DNA of 64,000 nucleotides. Origin: Tolypothrix tenuis PCC 7101 (lineage in GTDB: Bacteria > Cyanobacteriota > Cyanobacteriia > Cyanobacteriales > Nostocaceae). Within the stretch, counting starts at the first letter, position 1; the number at the start of each line of letters is the position of its first letter. Below, in pieces: positions 60,775 through 64,000 of the stretch. The position numbers and the translations under genes are program-made. Under the pieces are notes generated by a model that made no database searches, was not told the origin of the DNA, and saw only the letters and a list, made by a program, of their open reading frames with translations. The DNA is taken from the NCBI RefSeq assembly GCF_002368295.1, contig NZ_AP018248.1, positions 2,353,977 through 2,417,976 of the forward strand. The letters are read 5' to 3'.

Positions 60775-61650
60775 TCATTCCACATCCTTAATGCGGGTCT
60801 TGCGTTCTAGAATTTCTTTCAATACCAGGGTGACAACTGCTAACAGCGCCAAAAGTACAGCAGCAGAGAAGGCGGCTTCAGTTTCATACTGTTTGTAAGC
60901 ATCTTCTACAAAGAGCGGTAAGCTCTGAGTTTTATCAGCAATATTGCCAGATACAACCGAAACTGCGCCAAATTCGCCCATTGCTCTGGCATTGGTAAGG
61001 ATTAAGCCGTAAAGTAAACCCCAACGAATACTAGGTAAGGTAACACGCCAAAATGTCTGCCAATCATTTGCACCTAATGTTCTGGCTGCTTCTTCTTGAT
61101 CGCTGCCAAATTCTTCTAAAACGGGAATTACCTCCCTGGCGACAAAGGGCATACTTACAAATGATGTAGCTAGTACCATCCCTGGAAAAGCAAAGATAAT
61201 TTGGATATCATGTGCTTGTAGCCAAGGGCCAAACCAGCCATTGCGCCCATAAAGCAGCACAATCATTAATCCTGCCACTACTGGCGAGATAGAAAAGGGC
61301 AGGTCGATAATACTCAAAACTATCGCTTTACCAGGGAACTTATGACGCGCGATCGCCCAAGCTGCACAAAGCCCAAAGACTGTGTTTAGCGGTACAGATA
61401 TGAGCGCTAATAACAGGGTTAGCCAAGCTGCATGGAGAAAGGCGGGTTTAGATAAGTTGGCAAAGAACGGGCCTATACCTTTGCTAAAGGCTTGAATAAA
61501 AACATTGAGTGCTGGGATATATTGCACCAGCGCTAAATAGGCGATCGCAATCCCAATCAAAAGCGCTGGTACCCAACTCTTCGTTTGTTTGGGCTTGACT
61601 GTAGCTTGATCTGATGGCGTGGAGTGAAAACTTGGCTCATTTACCGTCAT
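60775..61650 (-). CDS. cysW: Sulfate ABC transporter permease CysW
   Basis: This 291-aa inner membrane permease has six helices and the EAA loop EEAARTLGANDWQTFWRVTLPSIRWGLLYG, then GEFGAVSVVSGN. It pairs with CysT to import sulfate or thiosulfate across the plasma membrane. It overlaps cysT by 14 bp, so the two are co-translated. The CysA ATPase gene is not in the window. The N-terminus is polar (about 25 residues) before the first helix. Confidence 0.95.
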   Translation of the reverse strand: MTVNEPSFHSTPSDQATVKPKQTKSWVPALLIGIAIAYLALVQYIPALNVFIQAFSKGIGPFFANLSKPAFLHAAWLTLLLALISVPLNTVFGLCAAWAIARHKFPGKAIVLSIIDLPFSISPVVAGLMIVLLYGRNGWFGPWLQAHDIQIIFAFPGMVLATSFVSMPFVAREVIPVLEEFGSDQEEAARTLGANDWQTFWRVTLPSIRWGLLYGLILTNARAMGEFGAVSVVSGNIADKTQSLPLFVEDAYKQYETEAAFSAAVLLALLAVVTLVLKEILERKTRIKDVE

Positions 61651-62506
61651 ATCTTCTTGACCAGGCTTGTAAGAGATTAATTGCTAAAAGCAGCACCAAG
61701 GAAATTGTCAGCAAAACCATGCCGATGACAGTTGCACCAGAATAGTCATACTGCTCTAAGCGTTGAAAAATTAACACTGGTGCAATTAAATCTTGGTACG
61801 GTGTATTAGAAGAAATAATTACAGTAGAACCATATTCCCCAACTGCACGGGAGAAACCCAAAGCAATACCAGTGAGAATTGTGGGAAATAAAGGCGGTAA
61901 AATTACTTTCCAAAAAGTCTGCCATTGAGAAGCACCTAATGACCAAGCGGCTTCTTCAATTTCATGTTCCATTTCCTGAAGTACAGGCTGCACTGTGCGA
62001 ACGACAAATGGTAACGAGATAAAAATCATTGCTACTGCTACCCCTGTACGGGTGAATGAGACCTTCAACCCCAATGGTGCTAACAGTGAACCAATCCAGC
62101 CATTATCACTATATACTGTCGCTAATGTTAAACCTGCTACCGATGTCGGCAGGGCAAACGGTAAATCTACGGTAGCATCAATGATCCGTTTTAAGGGGAA
62201 GTCGTAGCGCACCAAAATCCATGCTATCAAAGTCCCAAAAACCCCATTGAGCAGAGCCGCAAACAATGAAGTAACAAAGGTGACATTATAAGTAGCTAGT
62301 GCTAGAGGACTAGTAGCTATTTCCCAAAATCTAGCTGGCGGCTCCGTACTCGCTTTCAGAAACATCGCCGCGATCGGGAGAAATAACATTACTGTGAGGT
62401 AGCCGAAAGTGATTCGCCAAGTCCAGGGAATCTGACGCAACTTATTGAGAAATTTTTTCCAGCCCGGAGTTTCGCGGTCAGCTTCAAAAGAAGGAGATAT
62501 AGCCAT
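61637..62506 (-). CDS. cysT: Sulfate ABC transporter permease CysT
   Basis: This 289-aa permease has the CysT pattern, with VDLPFALPTSVAGLTLATVYSDNGWIG, EEAAWSLGASQWQTFWKVILPPLFPTIL and GEYGSTVIISSNTPY. Six membrane helices are visible. The frame opens at TTG 62521; the ATG at 62506 gives the better start (MAISPSF), with AGGAGA-like DNA not clearly placed. It lies between sbpA and cysW in the usual order. The 263-bp gap to sbpA carries a GACGCG palindrome and GGTTCAGGGTT-type repeats. Confidence 0.94.
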   Translation of the reverse strand: MAISPSFEADRETPGWKKFLNKLRQIPWTWRITFGYLTVMLFLPIAAMFLKASTEPPARFWEIATSPLALATYNVTFVTSLFAALLNGVFGTLIAWILVRYDFPLKRIIDATVDLPFALPTSVAGLTLATVYSDNGWIGSLLAPLGLKVSFTRTGVAVAMIFISLPFVVRTVQPVLQEMEHEIEEAAWSLGASQWQTFWKVILPPLFPTILTGIALGFSRAVGEYGSTVIISSNTPYQDLIAPVLIFQRLEQYDYSGATVIGMVLLTISLVLLLAINLLQAWSRRYDGK

Positions 62507-62544
62507 AGTGAAAAGCGTCAAGGGACAAGAGTCAAGAGTGGGAG

Positions 62545-62564
62545 AGACGCGATTAATCGCGTCT
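62545..62564. repeat. AGACGCGATTAATCGCGTCT palindrome, copy 4
   Basis: This perfect 20-bp palindrome lies between sbpA and cysT, 39 bp upstream of the cysT start. As RNA it could attenuate or protect the cysTW part of the transcript. Confidence 0.75.
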
Positions 62565-62783
62565 GTACTTAAAGGACAAAACCCAAGGGGTGAGGGTTAA
62601 AGGTTCAGGGTTTAGGGTCAAGAGTTATTTCTTTAACGCTCTTCCAGAAAATAAATTATGCAATGAGTGAGAGCAAATCTGATCATGAAATTCTTTCTCT
62701 CCTGCTCCCCTAGCCTCCCCTACTTACAACAGCGATTGTATATTTTTTAGTTGGAAGTTCCTGATTCTCTATTCTCTTATGCC

Positions 62784-63929
62784 TTAACGTTTCTTTTGGG
62801 CTTGAATCTTATCAAAGATACCCCCCTCAGCGAAGAACTTTTTATCAATTGCATTCCAACCACCGAAATCTTCAACTGTACCCAAGGTTTTAATTTTGGG
62901 ATATTTGTCTGTCACTTCTTTACTTTGGGCTAAAGTCTCATCTACAGGACGGAATCCTAATTTGACAAATTCTTGTTGGGCTTCGGGAGTGTAAAGATAT
63001 TTCACAAAACCTTCAGCGACTTCACGATTACCATGCTTGTCAACATTCTTATCTACTACAGCGATGGGATTATCGATGGAGATGTTGACATCAGGCACAA
63101 TATACTCAACCTTCTCACCTTTTTGTTGTGCCAAAACAATTTCGTTTTCGTAGTTGATTAAGGCATCACCCTGACCTTGCTTGGCAAAGGTATCAGTAGC
63201 TTCGCGTGCGTCTTTAGTAAGAACTGGCACATTATTGTAAACCTTAGCTACAAAGTCTGTAGCTTTAGCTTCATCACCACCGGTTTTAACTACAGAATTC
63301 CAAAGTGCTAGGAAATTCCACTTAGCAACCCCTGAGGTTTTAGGATCAGCTGTAATCAGCTTGACTCCGTCTTTGGCTAAATCTGCCCAAGTTTTGATAC
63401 CTTTAGGGTTACCTGGACGAGTCACAAGAGCAGCTACAGATTTGGAAACAATACCATTATTAGGAACTTCTTTTTCCCATCCTGGTTGAATTAATCCCGC
63501 CTTTTCAATCTTTTGGGTATCTCCAGCTAGTGCTAAGTGAACAACATCTGCTTCCAAGCCATCAATTACAGCACGAGTTTGAGAACCGGAGCCACCATAA
63601 CTTTGTTTAAAGGTAACGGTTTGGTTATGTTCTTGCTTCCATTTTTCTACAAACTTAGGAATAATAGCTTCGTGTGCTGCTTTGGTAACTGCGAAAGAAA
63701 CAAGAGTTAATTCAACATTTTGTTTGTTAGCAGCAACGTTACTAGCTGCAGGGGTTTCTGTGGCAGAATTATTATTACTACCACCAGAGCAGGCGGCGAG
63801 GGCCACACTCAACATTGTCCCTACCAAAAACATCGATACAAAGCCTTTGAGCGAATTTAGTTTGAACCGAGTGATGATTCGCTCAATACTCAGTTGCGAT
63901 CGCTTGCGGGGGTGCGGCCACAGACTCAT
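62784..63929 (-). CDS. sbpA: Sulfate-binding lipoprotein
   Basis: This 381-aa periplasmic binding protein has a basic N-terminus, a hydrophobic segment (MFLVGTMLSVALAAC) and a lipobox with Cys47. It continues with ELTLVSFAVTKAAHEAIIPKFVEKW, SYGGSGSQTRAVIDGLEADVVHLAL and DALINYENEIVLAQQ, typical of Sbp/CysP. It captures sulfate for CysTW. Translation might start at an internal ATG near the hydrophobic segment, because the first 30 residues are unusually basic and long. It heads the sulfate operon. Confidence 0.95.
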   Translation of the reverse strand: MSLWPHPRKRSQLSIERIITRFKLNSLKGFVSMFLVGTMLSVALAACSGGSNNNSATETPAASNVAANKQNVELTLVSFAVTKAAHEAIIPKFVEKWKQEHNQTVTFKQSYGGSGSQTRAVIDGLEADVVHLALAGDTQKIEKAGLIQPGWEKEVPNNGIVSKSVAALVTRPGNPKGIKTWADLAKDGVKLITADPKTSGVAKWNFLALWNSVVKTGGDEAKATDFVAKVYNNVPVLTKDAREATDTFAKQGQGDALINYENEIVLAQQKGEKVEYIVPDVNISIDNPIAVVDKNVDKHGNREVAEGFVKYLYTPEAQQEFVKLGFRPVDETLAQSKEVTDKYPKIKTLGTVEDFGGWNAIDKKFFAEGGIFDKIQAQKKR

Positions 63930-64000
63930 TCCAGATCCTCCTCTAAAATATCTACGGTGATTCTATGCAAATACCGTATATACACATGGTATATAAGATA
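63930..64000 (-). promoter_or_regulatory. Probable promoter region of the sulfate operon
   Basis: On the minus strand TATACCATGTGTATATACGG gives an inverted ATACC/GGTAT pair about 45 bp upstream of the sbpA start. A sulfur-responsive LysR-type (CysR-like) site would be expected here, but the region is cut by the window edge. Confidence 0.35.

Overview
The window comes from a nitrogen-fixing filamentous cyanobacterium, most likely of the Nostocales (Nostoc/Calothrix/Tolypothrix type). The evidence is an uninterrupted Mo-nitrogenase cluster with hesA, hesB and fdxH, frequent HIP1 octamers (GCGATCGC), heptamer STRR repeats of the GGGGATT, GGGGACT and GGTAATT types between and even inside genes, and a cyanobacterial housekeeping backbone. 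No rRNA, tRNA, CRISPR array or complete insertion sequence was seen.

Region 1 (1-8788, minus strand) is a chemosensory cluster whose parts match the Wsp surface-sensing system of pseudomonads one for one. It holds a WspR-like response regulator (cut by the window edge), a CheB (WspF), a CheA-REC hybrid (WspE), a CheW with the Cys-rich WspD N-terminus, a CHASE3 chemoreceptor (WspA), a CheR-TPR (WspC) and a second CheW (WspB). The expected output is cyclic di-GMP, although the GGDEF half of WspR lies outside the window.

Region 2 (8969-14704, minus strand) is an accessory island between Wsp and nif. It contains a RelE-like/UvrD-helicase/TPR fusion with an upstream XRE-type regulator, a 3' relic of a cytochrome c oxidase subunit III gene, and a two-gene operon of a ParA-type ATPase and a HEPN-domain protein. 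The two gene pairs are the best candidates here for poorly described conflict or defence modules.

Region 3 (14875-33999) is the nif cluster. On the minus strand, in transcription order, it reads nifB-fdxN-nifS-nifU-nifH-nifD-nifK-(Mo-dependent nitrogenase C-terminal family gene)-nifE-nifN-nifX-(NifX-associated, DUF269)-(DUF683)-nifW-hesA-hesB-fdxH-fdxB. On the plus strand are an 84-aa gene, a 31-aa membrane microprotein gene, nifV, nifZ and nifT. The two arms diverge from a 1.7-kb gene-free region. A motif close to AAATACTAGTACC lies in that region three times, at 22-23 bp spacing, in front of nifB, and once in front of the nifV arm. It has the same orientation relative to each transcript, so it is a good candidate operator for a shared nif activator.

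Region 4 (34224-46838) holds a possible MazG-like small protein, a PotD-like lipoprotein, a UPF0284/CobT-like protein with an in-frame STRR insertion, a Crp regulator followed by a DUF2232 membrane protein, a 1303-aa protein with an Hsp70/actin-like C-terminus, a sugar transferase and a MalG-type permease. Region 5 (47300-56307) holds a HAMP histidine kinase, moeA, an RDD membrane protein, rpmG-rpsR, an RNase II/R-family enzyme and a SpoIID/LytB protein. Region 6 (56575-63929) holds a zinc-ribbon Ser/Thr kinase with seven WD40 repeats, a Ppx/GppA-like membrane-anchored protein, and the sulfate ABC transporter operon sbpA-cysT-cysW-NIL.

Starts were adjusted wherever the longest open frame begins at TTG or inside repeats. 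Function calls rest on motifs read by eye; no database search was run.
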